A stretch of 64,000 nucleotides of DNA from Caldisericales bacterium (GTDB lineage: Bacteria; Caldisericota; Caldisericia; JAAYUI01), in contig JAAYUI010000016.1 in the NCBI GenBank assembly GCA_012517765.1, positions 62,001 to 126,000 on the forward strand, written 5' to 3'. Below are positions 48,853-57,893 of the stretch, piece after piece. Position 1 is the first letter of the stretch. Every line of letters begins with the position of its first letter. The notes beneath the pieces were generated by a model, which worked only from the letters and a program-made list of their open reading frames with translations, did not search any database and was not told where the DNA came from. A program made the position numbers and the translations under genes.

Positions 48853-49423
48853 TATACATCAAAACCTCGTTCGGAACTAGATATCTGCAATCTAAACCTG
48901 CTTCTAGCCTTTCTCTGACGAGGGTCGAGGAAATATCAATCCTTGGAAATTCAAGCATGAATACTGTTTTGTCAGTTGCACCGCACCTCATCAAAACAGA
49001 CCTGGCATCTTCAAAACTAGCACCAAATCTTGGCGCAACAATAAAATTGATAAGTCTGGCAATCTTTTCTGGTTCTCGCCAGTTTTTGAAGGTGACTATT
49101 AAATCTGAACCAGCAATAAAAAAGAACTCAGTTTCAGGGTTTTCTGACTTCAAAGCTGACAGGGTCTCCACTGTATAAACAGTCTCTGGGCCAATCTCCC
49201 TGTCGCTGACCTTAAAAAATGGATTGTCTTCACAGGCAATGCGGGCCATATTTAATCTATGGGAACCATCTATCTGTGGCCTGTTTTTGTTTGGAGAAAA
49301 AGTGGAACCCGGGATGACAACAATCTCGTCAAGCTGGTATTGCTCCCTGGCAAAAACGCCAAGCAAGAGGTGCGCGTTGTGGGGTGGATTGAAGGTTCCA
49401 CCCAATATTCCAACCCTACTCAA
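48806..49423 (-). CDS. nadD: Nicotinate-nucleotide adenylyltransferase
   Basis: VGILGGTFNPPHNAHLLLG, FIAGSDLI, ISSTLVRERLEAG. Confidence 0.95.
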   Translation of the reverse strand: MSRVGILGGTFNPPHNAHLLLGVFAREQYQLDEIVVIPGSTFSPNKNRPQIDGSHRLNMARIACEDNPFFKVSDREIGPETVYTVETLSALKSENPETEFFFIAGSDLIVTFKNWREPEKIARLINFIVAPRFGASFEDARSVLMRCGATDKTVFMLEFPRIDISSTLVRERLEAGLDCRYLVPNEVLMYIEKNKLYKEAKAGTP

Positions 49424-50669
49424 AAGTGAAGCGCTTTCCGGCGATGGTCACCTTGTCGCCTTCCTTTATGCCCATTTGTTTCAATTTTTTCTCGATGCCA
49501 AAACGGTTCATTTGTTTATAAACAAATGCCAGACCATCAAGGCTTTCAAGGTCGGTTTTTGCGACAATTCTCTCCAGATATGAATTTTTGACCAGGAATT
49601 CCCCACCATCGCTGCGCTCTATTTTTGTATCGGTCTGGGCTTTCGAAACAATGATCACATCTTCCGATTTTTTTGCCTGTGGCAGAGGAACGTCTTTGAC
49701 TTTCTGCCAGAGTGTATCAATCAGATTTTCTGTGCCGATCTTTTCTTTTGCGGAAATCCTCAGGTAAGGAATGTTTCTCTTTGAAACAAAATCTTTAAGG
49801 GGATCAGGTTTACCATCCACAAGATCGATCTTGTTTCCAACAACAAAAGCTGGTTTTAAAAAAGTCTCTTCTGAATAAAGCTTGACTTCTCTCCAGAGCA
49901 TTTCCAGTGTTGCACATGGATCATCCGAAGCCAGGTCGATAAGATAAAGCAAAACTCTGCACCTTTCAACATGGCGCAAAAATTCAAAACCAAGCCCCTT
50001 GCCCTGCGATGCACCCTCAATGAGACCCGGAATATCGGCGACAGTAAATCTGTTCCAGTCTTTGGTTGTTATGACCCCAAGTGATGGTTCGAGGGTGGTG
50101 AAAGGGTAATCGCCAACTTTTGGCGAAGCTCTTGAAATTACACCAAGCAATGTTGATTTGCCTGCATTGGGCATCCCGACAAGCCCGACATCGGCAAGTA
50201 TTTTGAGTTCGATGATCAGTCTGGCTTTTTCGCCCTTCTCACCAGCCGTTGCGATGTGCGGGGCCTGTCTTCTTGCGTTGGCAAAATTGGCATTCCCAAG
50301 GCCACCTCTTCCGCCTTTTACAACAAGAAGCTCCTGTTTGTCTTCCAAAAGTTCAGCTATGAGGTTGTCCTTGTCTTCCAGATAAACCGAAACACCAACC
50401 GGAACTTTGATGTAAACATCATCACCGTCAGCACCGGTACAATTTTGCGAAGAACCGTTTACACCATCTCCAGCTTTCCAGTTGACATGGTCAACAAGAT
50501 AGGAGAGGTCCCTGAGGTTGGAGTCTGCGACAAGATATACGTCACCCCCATGACCACCCTTCCCTCCGGAAGGGCCGCCCCTGGGGATGAATTTCTCTCT
50601 CCTGAAGGTAACGACACCATCGCCACCTTTTCCAGCAGCGACCCTGATCGTCACTTCATCTACAAACAT
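49416..50669 (-). CDS. obg: GTPase Obg/CgtA
   Basis: MFVDEVTIRVAAGKGGDGVVTFRREKF; GMPNAGKSTLLG; ADIPGLIEGASQGKGLG; OCT-type C-terminal domain. Confidence 0.98.
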   Translation of the reverse strand: MFVDEVTIRVAAGKGGDGVVTFRREKFIPRGGPSGGKGGHGGDVYLVADSNLRDLSYLVDHVNWKAGDGVNGSSQNCTGADGDDVYIKVPVGVSVYLEDKDNLIAELLEDKQELLVVKGGRGGLGNANFANARRQAPHIATAGEKGEKARLIIELKILADVGLVGMPNAGKSTLLGVISRASPKVGDYPFTTLEPSLGVITTKDWNRFTVADIPGLIEGASQGKGLGFEFLRHVERCRVLLYLIDLASDDPCATLEMLWREVKLYSEETFLKPAFVVGNKIDLVDGKPDPLKDFVSKRNIPYLRISAKEKIGTENLIDTLWQKVKDVPLPQAKKSEDVIIVSKAQTDTKIERSDGGEFLVKNSYLERIVAKTDLESLDGLAFVYKQMNRFGIEKKLKQMGIKEGDKVTIAGKRFTFE

Positions 50670-50929
50670 CAGTTGGCTTTTGGAAGAACCACCACGCGCT
50701 TGCCGGTTTTACCGACCCTCTGGAACTTGACTACTCCTTGTGTGATTGCAAAGATTGTGTAGTCCCTTCCAATGTCGGTGCCTTCACCTGGGTGAAAATG
50801 GGTCCCGCACTGCCTGATGATTACTCCACCAGGAAGGACTTCCTGCCCGTCGGCGACTTTTACGCCCCTGTACTTCGGGTTGGAATCCCTTCCGTTATGA
50901 CCGGATCCGCCTGCTTTTTTATGTGCCAT
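50669..50929 (-). CDS. rpmA: 50S ribosomal protein L27
   Basis: MAHKKAGGSGHNGRDSNPKYRGVKVADGQEVLPGGVIIRQCGT. Confidence 0.97.
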   Translation of the reverse strand: MAHKKAGGSGHNGRDSNPKYRGVKVADGQEVLPGGVIIRQCGTHFHPGEGTDIGRDYTIFAITQGVVKFQRVGKTGKRVVVLPKAN

Positions 50930-50938
50930 GATATCCTC

Positions 50939-52006
50939 CTATACAAAAACTTTTTCAACAAAGGGCGAAGTTACAAGCGACAAAAGAGCACCGTAACCAG
51001 GCCTGAACCTGAGCATGTCTCCAACACTCAGACCTGTTGCATCTTCAACATCACATACGACATGGTCCGAAGAACCGCCAAGAACAACAACTCCTTCATC
51101 AAGCGGCATGAGGAGCTCCGGGATGCAATCTCCCCTTCCAATATTGATGATGGCACGTCTCCTCGTTCCCCTGTCCTCAAAAATAGGGTGTGAGCCGTAT
51201 GCATTCTGCGAGACAATCCCGGTGGGAACAGATTTTTTCTTTTTCAATTCGATTATCTCACATGAAAGTTCTACAGTATCAACATAAAAACCGGGTAGTG
51301 GTGTCCTGTCAAGGACATTCATGCCTAAAACAATCCCTTCGCCAACCCTGAAATCGTTTATGGCCCTGGGGAGCTTGCCAGCCATCAGCATTGGGATAAA
51401 ATTTGTTGCTGCAGGGGCAAGATATTTTATTTCCACCTTGTATTCAGATGATATTTTTGAAACAAGTTCTATAAATCTTGAAACCGTATTCTGGTCAGGA
51501 ACGACCCCGGCAAAACACGTCAATACTGCCCCGAGCCCTTCAAACTCGATGCCTGGTGTCCTTAAAACCTCAAAAACATAAGGGTAAAGCTCATCTTCTG
51601 TAACACCTTCACGCAAATCGCCAAGCTCAACCATCAATATGATCTTCTGGGTCCTGCCCATCGATGAAGCAATTTCGCCAAGGATTTTTATCGTTTCAAG
51701 ATCACTCTGGAGGCTGACGCAATCAATCTGGACAAGCTCTTTAAGCCTGCTTCTTGATGGTGGACGAATGAGGAGCAGTGGAGTTTTGGGGAAAGCCTGC
51801 CTCAACTTTTTGAGGCTCTCGATCCTGGAATCTGCAAGACCATCACACCCACCCTGGAGCATTGACTTGGCAACAGCAACATCACCCAAAACGACTTTGG
51901 TAACACCCCAAAGCCTGGCCCCGTGCTCATGAACAAGGGCTGCCATCTTTTTGGCATTCTGCTCAATCTTTTTAGTGTTTATAGTTAAAAATGGAGTGTT
52001 TGGCAT
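50939..52006 (-). CDS. Alanine/ornithine racemase-family PLP-dependent enzyme
   Basis: MPNTPFLTINTKKIEQNAKKMAALVHEHGARLWGVTKVVLGD (Lys in KxV), C-terminal GDMLRFRPGYGALLSLVTSPFV typical of the ornithine racemase group. Confidence 0.82.
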   Translation of the reverse strand: MPNTPFLTINTKKIEQNAKKMAALVHEHGARLWGVTKVVLGDVAVAKSMLQGGCDGLADSRIESLKKLRQAFPKTPLLLIRPPSRSRLKELVQIDCVSLQSDLETIKILGEIASSMGRTQKIILMVELGDLREGVTEDELYPYVFEVLRTPGIEFEGLGAVLTCFAGVVPDQNTVSRFIELVSKISSEYKVEIKYLAPAATNFIPMLMAGKLPRAINDFRVGEGIVLGMNVLDRTPLPGFYVDTVELSCEIIELKKKKSVPTGIVSQNAYGSHPIFEDRGTRRRAIINIGRGDCIPELLMPLDEGVVVLGGSSDHVVCDVEDATGLSVGDMLRFRPGYGALLSLVTSPFVEKVFV

Positions 52007-52076
52007 ATTCCGAATTCTCAATGATACAATATAGTGCAACCCAGTCAATAAAGTCCCACCCGTAGCTGATTTATCC

Positions 52077-52106
52077 TTGACAATCAGAAATACCTTGGAC
52101 TAATAT
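52077..52106 (+). promoter_or_regulatory. Sigma70-type promoter upstream of secDF
   Basis: TTGACA - 18 bp - TAATAT; about 120-nt leader before secD ATG. Confidence 0.6.
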
Positions 52107-52234
52107 ATTTGGGTTGTCTAGTCATATTTGCCCGACTTGTCGAAGCTTTGCTGGCAAGCGGGAAAATATCTGGATTGATAAAAGGGTCGTTAACCCCCGA
52201 GGGCCAAAGGCCAAATACGCTAATGAGGTGAGTA

Positions 52235-53587
52235 ATGAGAAGTAACGACTATGTAAAGCTAGTTTTGATTTTGTTGATTGTGGCTTTCTCGGCGTTGATC
52301 GCATTTTTCCCGACAGCCTTCACAAAAGAAGCTACGATCGTTGACAGCAAGGGAAACCCAAAGACAGTAACAGGTCCGGCCTTCCCTTACAGGCTTGGTC
52401 TTGACCTCAAGGGTGGGATCCATGTCGTGCTTGATGCCGTTGACACTCCGGAGCAGCCGGTAACCGACGAAAAAATAGAGCGCGCAATTGCAGTACTCGA
52501 AAGCCGTGTCAACAAGCTGGGTGTTTCAGAAACCACGATACAGCGCCAAGGCAATCTTAACCGAATCGCCATAGACCTTCCTGGTTACCAGGACAAAGAC
52601 GAGGCAATGGCCATCCTTGGCAAAACCGCCCTCCTCCAGTTCAAGGACGCTGACGGGAAACTCATAATGACTGGTGAAAAGGTCAAAGACGCACAGGCAG
52701 TTTACGGACAGGCAGGCAACGGACTGGGCCAGGAATGGCACATTGTAATGACCATGACCGCAGAAGGAAGGGATGCTTTCAAGCAAGCCACAAAGGCAGC
52801 CATCGCACAAACCGATGAAACAAAACGCATCATTGCGATCTACCTTGATGATGAACTACTCATGAAGCCTTCCGTAAAAGACAAGATTGATTCAGAAACA
52901 GTTTCAATCACCTCTGGGGCCGCAGACCCAACAGAAAAACAGGCCTGGTCACAGCAATACGCACTTCTCATAGCTGGTGGCGCACTCCCAATAAAGCTTA
53001 GCACTGATCCGGCCGAGCTTCGTGTTGTCGGTGCTTCACTTGGCCAGGACACGGTAAGCAATGTCTTTATAGCAGCAATAATAGCAATGGTTCTTGTTGG
53101 ACTCTATATGCTTCTCTATTACAAGGGAATGGGCCTGGTTTCAATACTTGCTCTTGCAATATATGCAGCAATATACCTTGCTGTTCTTTTGCTTGTAGGC
53201 CAGGTTTTCTCTCTCCCGGCAATTGGAGGGGCAATCATCTCAATTGGCATGGCCGTTGATTCAAACGTTATTATTTTCGAGCGCATCAGGGATGAAATAA
53301 ATGAAGGTAAAGTCCCAACATCTTCAGTTTCACAAGGGTTCGGCAAGGCCCTCAGGACAGTCCTCGATTCCAACATTACAACCCTTATTGGCTCTGGCGT
53401 TCTTTACTGGCTCGGAACTGGCCCGGTCAAGGGTTTTGCAGTAACACTTGCACTCGGAATTTTCACCTCATTCTTCACGGCAGTGTTCGTGACAAGGTTC
53501 ATCATGGACATGATAATAAGGTTCTGGAAACCAGAGCCTGGCTCGCCAATGTTTAGGTTCTTCTATGGCAATGGAGGTGCTGCATGA
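52235..53587 (+). CDS. secD: Protein translocase subunit SecD
   Basis: YRLGLDLKGGIHVVLD; IGMAVDSNVIIFERIRDE; SNITTLIGSGVLYWLGTGPVKGFAVTLALGI. Confidence 0.97.
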   Translation: MRSNDYVKLVLILLIVAFSALIAFFPTAFTKEATIVDSKGNPKTVTGPAFPYRLGLDLKGGIHVVLDAVDTPEQPVTDEKIERAIAVLESRVNKLGVSETTIQRQGNLNRIAIDLPGYQDKDEAMAILGKTALLQFKDADGKLIMTGEKVKDAQAVYGQAGNGLGQEWHIVMTMTAEGRDAFKQATKAAIAQTDETKRIIAIYLDDELLMKPSVKDKIDSETVSITSGAADPTEKQAWSQQYALLIAGGALPIKLSTDPAELRVVGASLGQDTVSNVFIAAIIAMVLVGLYMLLYYKGMGLVSILALAIYAAIYLAVLLLVGQVFSLPAIGGAIISIGMAVDSNVIIFERIRDEINEGKVPTSSVSQGFGKALRTVLDSNITTLIGSGVLYWLGTGPVKGFAVTLALGIFTSFFTAVFVTRFIMDMIIRFWKPEPGSPMFRFFYGNGGAA

Positions 53588-55002
53588 AATTTCTCAATCC
53601 AATACACTGGGACATCATCGGAAAACTCAAATGGCTTGTTATAACCTTTATAGCAGTCATCGCTTTCGGGATACTGACAATCGGATTCAGATGGCTCACA
53701 ACCGGCTCCAATGCAGATGTTGCCTATTTTATGTTTGAAAAAGCAATTCCTGGCCAAGTAACCGAGATAGCAAAAAAAGTCTACCAGTTCGAAGAAGTCC
53801 AGAAACTCTCCAACTTCTCAATTGAAGTCCCGGCACCAGACGCCAACTACAAAGAGCAAATAAGGTTGAATATCAGGGCAGACAAACTCACCAATGATGA
53901 AGTAAAAAAGATCGGTGAAAAGCTTTCTTCAGAATATGGAAAGCTTGCAAAAGACCCGGCCATTGAAACCGTTTCCATGCCCGGACAACCATTCAACTGG
54001 GGCCTTGATTTCACTGGTGGAACAATCGTTGAAATGAGCTTCAAGAACCCATTTATTGACGACACCGGCAAGGCACTTCCAGATGAAGAAGTAATTGGCA
54101 AAGTCAGAACGGCTTTTGCAAAAAATGGTGTCTCGCTCACGGTTGTCCAGGTTGAACGTCTGGCCTCGGAAGCTGAACAGGGCAAGGACATTGCCAATGC
54201 AATTCTCGTTCGCACACAAGAATCGTCCACTGACAAACTAAACTCAGTAATAGCAGAACTCACCTCAACATTTGGCGAAGAAGACATAGCAAAGAGAAAG
54301 ATTGACACAATAGGGCCGGTCGTTGGACAGGAACTCAAGAGGTCCGCCATTATAGCACTGGTTATTGCCCTTTCTGTGGTATTTATATACATTGCATTCA
54401 GGTTCCAGGCCAGAATGGGTGTTGCAGCAATTGTTTGTCTAATCCACGACCTTTTGTTTGTTCTTGGCGTCCTAGCCCTGTCGTGGGTAGAAGTAAATTC
54501 AGCGGCGGTGGCAGCCTTGCTCGCGATGATAACCTATGACGTTCAAGACACCGTCGTCATAATGGACCGTGTCAGAGAAAACACAAAGCTCTACCTTGGC
54601 AAGATGCCTTACGACAAGCTCATCAATATGTCTGTAACCCAGACCTACATGAGGTCCTTCAACACGCAGTTTGTCACCTTCATGTGTGTCTTGGTCCTGC
54701 TTTTCTTTGGTGGAAAATCGATCATGGACTTCACCCTCATATTCCTGTTTGGACAAATCGTTGGAACATACAGCTCAATCTATATTGCCGCCCCACTGCT
54801 TGTTGTCTGGAAGAACTTTGAGAACAGAGTAAGCACCAATCAGCCTGGTAAAACCTATCAACTGTCAACACCAGAAGGAATCAAGGTAGCGGTAAAAGAT
54901 TCACAGCCCCAAGCACAAAACAAACAAGCAATAAAGGACTACAGTGGTAAACCACCGGCCAAGAAAGGCCCGCCAAAGAAGAAATCCAACAAGAGGCGCT
55001 AA
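53584..55002 (+). CDS. secF: Protein translocase subunit SecF with basic C-terminal tail
   Basis: WGLDFTGGTIVEM; DVQDTVVIMDRVREN; ATGA-type overlap with secD; tail KPPAKKGPPKKKSNKRR. Confidence 0.96.
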   Translation: MKFLNPIHWDIIGKLKWLVITFIAVIAFGILTIGFRWLTTGSNADVAYFMFEKAIPGQVTEIAKKVYQFEEVQKLSNFSIEVPAPDANYKEQIRLNIRADKLTNDEVKKIGEKLSSEYGKLAKDPAIETVSMPGQPFNWGLDFTGGTIVEMSFKNPFIDDTGKALPDEEVIGKVRTAFAKNGVSLTVVQVERLASEAEQGKDIANAILVRTQESSTDKLNSVIAELTSTFGEEDIAKRKIDTIGPVVGQELKRSAIIALVIALSVVFIYIAFRFQARMGVAAIVCLIHDLLFVLGVLALSWVEVNSAAVAALLAMITYDVQDTVVIMDRVRENTKLYLGKMPYDKLINMSVTQTYMRSFNTQFVTFMCVLVLLFFGGKSIMDFTLIFLFGQIVGTYSSIYIAAPLLVVWKNFENRVSTNQPGKTYQLSTPEGIKVAVKDSQPQAQNKQAIKDYSGKPPAKKGPPKKKSNKRR

Positions 55003-55030
55003 GGTTTGAAAATTATTCAGGGAGGCCTGA

Positions 55031-55414
55031 GTGAAAAAGCTAATTCTTGTTGCCCAGGAAACATCTGATGCGAGAAAGGGCGTGTTAAACGCCCTTTCTC
55101 CATTATATACGGAAGGTTATTCGATCCTTACATGTATGAGCGGTGAAGAGCTCATCAAAAAAATGTACCTGGGACAAGCATGTCTGGTTGTAGTTGACCT
55201 GACAATGCCCGAATTGAACGGGTTTGAACTCATCAACAGACTTGCCTCTGACCCTTCGACATCGAGTGTTCCAATAATGGTCCTTACCCCGCCAACACTG
55301 GGGATTTTCAAATACATCACAAGGTGCATGGGCGTTACTTATTTTTTCAACAGGCCGACATCACCAGTCAAAATCCTCGAAATGGCAAGGGAATGTATGG
55401 GGAGGAAAGAATGA
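55031..55414 (+). CDS. Atypical response-regulator receiver domain protein (GTG start)
   Basis: VVVDLTMPELNGFELINRL retained; N-terminal acidic pair replaced (LILVAQETSD). Confidence 0.8.
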   Translation: MKKLILVAQETSDARKGVLNALSPLYTEGYSILTCMSGEELIKKMYLGQACLVVVDLTMPELNGFELINRLASDPSTSSVPIMVLTPPTLGIFKYITRCMGVTYFFNRPTSPVKILEMARECMGRKE

Positions 55415-56301
55415 ATTTCATTTTTGAAAGGTTACCAAAGGGAGCAAAACCAAAACCACTGGCCCAAGAATTCACATCTTCCCCAAAAGACGCCATTTAT
55501 ACTATGAGAACGTCCATGTTCTCGGGCTACCTTGAAGGCAACTTCGGAAATTCAAAACTGGGCATCTACTTTTACAAGGGAAGGCCCATATTTACCATAT
55601 ACCAGTCAAAAGACTGGTTCGAATTTGGACAGAAAGCCGTAGATTTTGCCACAAAGGACCAGGGACCATCCAGAAACTGCTACTCTACAAGTGACATTGA
55701 TCCGGACATCCTGAAATGCTTTTGCTCGCTGCTTTCCCCATATCCAATATTCAGGAATTTCTACCCCCAAATGCTTGTTATTGATGAACTTTTTTCAAGA
55801 ATGGTGCAGGAGAAATTTACTGGCTGCATATACATTTCTACATTAACCGACCAAATTCTGCTTTTTGTCCATGACGGCATGATCCTTGAATGGGAAGAGG
55901 GCAGGATAATCAGCCGCTATCCGATCGACGAATCTCCAGTTACAAAAGACATGGCAAAAGCAGTTGCCTTGATGAGTGATGAAAGGGCCGGAATCGACAT
56001 CTACGAAATGCCTGAGAACCTCTATTCAGACCTGACTTCTTTTGAATATGGCGTAACATTCAAGACAACCAAAAGCCTGCTGATACTCAAAGATGCCTTG
56101 AGCAAAATCGCAGGTGACGAATTAAAAGGTAAGAGTGTCGATTTTGACAGAGCACTCGATGAGAATTCGACCGACATAAATGATATCGAAGAATTTGTCA
56201 CCAACCTGGAAAAACACTTAACAGTCGATATTTCGAGGAAAATACTTCAGGGGATGACTGAAAAGTTGATGGTTGAGATAGCAGAATTCAAAAAATCCTG
56301 A
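55411..56301 (+). CDS. DUF4388-like effector protein, unknown function
   Basis: From ATG 55411 (ATGA overlap): MNFIFERLPKGAKPKPLAQEF...MFSGYLEGNFGNSKLGIYFYKGRPIFTIYQS...KFTGCIYISTLTDQILLFVHDGMILEWEEG. Confidence 0.7.
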   Translation: MNFIFERLPKGAKPKPLAQEFTSSPKDAIYTMRTSMFSGYLEGNFGNSKLGIYFYKGRPIFTIYQSKDWFEFGQKAVDFATKDQGPSRNCYSTSDIDPDILKCFCSLLSPYPIFRNFYPQMLVIDELFSRMVQEKFTGCIYISTLTDQILLFVHDGMILEWEEGRIISRYPIDESPVTKDMAKAVALMSDERAGIDIYEMPENLYSDLTSFEYGVTFKTTKSLLILKDALSKIAGDELKGKSVDFDRALDENSTDINDIEEFVTNLEKHLTVDISRKILQGMTEKLMVEIAEFKKS

Positions 56302-57112
56302 TTCTGTGGCAAGTATATTTTTTATCAAGTTCCAAAGCCGCTCCCAAAAGGGCGGCTTTTTGTTTGAAAAGGGCAAAAACCGAACTGCCTGAACCACTCA
56401 TGCTGGCAATATCTGCACCATGATCCAGAAGTGCATTTATTGTCTCGCCAATTTTGGGGCAGACCAGATTGGCCGCCTCAAAAAGGTCATTTTGTGGTGA
56501 TTTCAACCGATCTGACATACTGCCCGGTCTTGTTGAAACAGGTTTCTGGTCCCAATTTGCATACACCTGTGGTGTGGGAACATGACAATCGGGACAAACA
56601 AGCAGTATCTCTTCTTCAAAACCTTTCATTGATTCAACAATTTCACCCCTGCCGGTCATCCTTCTCCATCCCTCAAACAGAAACGATGGCACATCGGAAC
56701 CAACCTTGGCGGCAATTTCAAGCAAAAGAGTGTCACTCAGGCCAATAAAAGAACCAAGACAGGAAATTACTGCAGCTGCGTCTGACGAGCCACCACCAAG
56801 CCCTGCACCATGGGGTATGTTCTTCTTTATTTTTATTTCAACGGAAAGGTTACCATTAAAGGACTCCAGCAAGAGGGATGCAGCTTTGTATGCCAGGTTG
56901 TCTTTTCCTGGTGACACTTCACAATCCACATTGATTCCTCTGCCAATACCTATTGAAATATCTATTTCATCATAAAGATCTACCCTGGCAACAAGGGAGT
57001 CGATTTCATGGTAGCCGTCAGGCCTTCTGGCCAGAACATGGAGGTCCCAGTTTATTTTTGCGTATGCCCTAGTGTGGAATGAAACCGGCAAGTCTCTTGA
57101 ATTGATCAACAT
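56288..57112 (-). CDS. ispE: 4-diphosphocytidyl-2-C-methyl-D-erythritol kinase
   Basis: AYAKINWDLHVLARRPDGYHEIDSLV; KNIPHGAGLGGGSSDAAAV; MSGSGSSVFALF. Confidence 0.95.
   Translation of the reverse strand: MLINSRDLPVSFHTRAYAKINWDLHVLARRPDGYHEIDSLVARVDLYDEIDISIGIGRGINVDCEVSPGKDNLAYKAASLLLESFNGNLSVEIKIKKNIPHGAGLGGGSSDAAAVISCLGSFIGLSDTLLLEIAAKVGSDVPSFLFEGWRRMTGRGEIVESMKGFEEEILLVCPDCHVPTPQVYANWDQKPVSTRPGSMSDRLKSPQNDLFEAANLVCPKIGETINALLDHGADIASMSGSGSSVFALFKQKAALLGAALELDKKYTCHRIRIF
56334..56361 (+). terminator. Intrinsic terminator for 55411..56301, located inside the ispE coding region
   Basis: AAAGCCGC-t-CCC-AAAA-GGGCGGCTTTTT. Confidence 0.75.
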
Positions 57113-57893
57113 TGAGCGTCTCACCTCTCACATTGGGTTCCAGCCCGATGAACGACATTGCGCTTTTCACGTCACCTGCGTCAAATCCCGCTTCAGAAAG
57201 TGAATTCACCATCATTTTTCTCCTAAGCATGAAAGCGCCTTCGACCACCCTTATAAAATGGTCTTCGGTTTGTTTTGGCAACCTTGGCGTTTTGGGCTGG
57301 CTGAATGAAACAAACGCAGAACCGACATTGGGCCTTGGAAAAAATGATGATGGGTGTACTTCAAAAAGTTTTTTGAACGAAAAGGCATACTGGGTGTACA
57401 CCGAGAAAGCCGTATACGAAGGATCTCCTGGCGATGCCAGCAGGTGCCTTACAACATCCTCCGGCAACATGAAGAAGGCCGGAACATCCGGTGTCTGGTT
57501 TGCCCATCTCCGGAGTATCGCTGAAGAGCAATAATAGGGAAGGTTCCCAACAACAATCGTGGGCTTGAATGATGACAAATCCATGTCCAGCACATCGCCA
57601 AAAACCAGTTTTATGTTTGAAGCAAGCCCCGTTGTTTTGAGAAGGAGCGGGCGAAGATCGGTGTCTATTTCAATTGCAGCCACCTGGTGGGCATTCATGG
57701 CCAAGACTGACGTAAGATAACCAGATCCTGCACCAATCTCCACCACCCAATCAGAGTGTTTTATGTTGCAGGCATCTATTATCCTGTCTATTGCAACTGG
57801 ATCATGGAGAAAATTCTGGCCAAAGCTTTTTTTAAGCCTTATCTCAAATCTTTGAAGGTCATCTTTGAGATCTTTTAGGCCATTCAAGGACAT
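57069..57893 (-). CDS. rsmA: 16S rRNA (adenine1518/1519-N6)-dimethyltransferase
   Basis: LKKSFGQNFLHDPVAIDRI; VVEIGAGSGYLTSVLA; VVGNLPYYCSSAIL. Confidence 0.96.
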   Translation of the reverse strand: MSLNGLKDLKDDLQRFEIRLKKSFGQNFLHDPVAIDRIIDACNIKHSDWVVEIGAGSGYLTSVLAMNAHQVAAIEIDTDLRPLLLKTTGLASNIKLVFGDVLDMDLSSFKPTIVVGNLPYYCSSAILRRWANQTPDVPAFFMLPEDVVRHLLASPGDPSYTAFSVYTQYAFSFKKLFEVHPSSFFPRPNVGSAFVSFSQPKTPRLPKQTEDHFIRVVEGAFMLRRKMMVNSLSEAGFDAGDVKSAMSFIGLEPNVRGETLNVDQFKRLAGFIPH

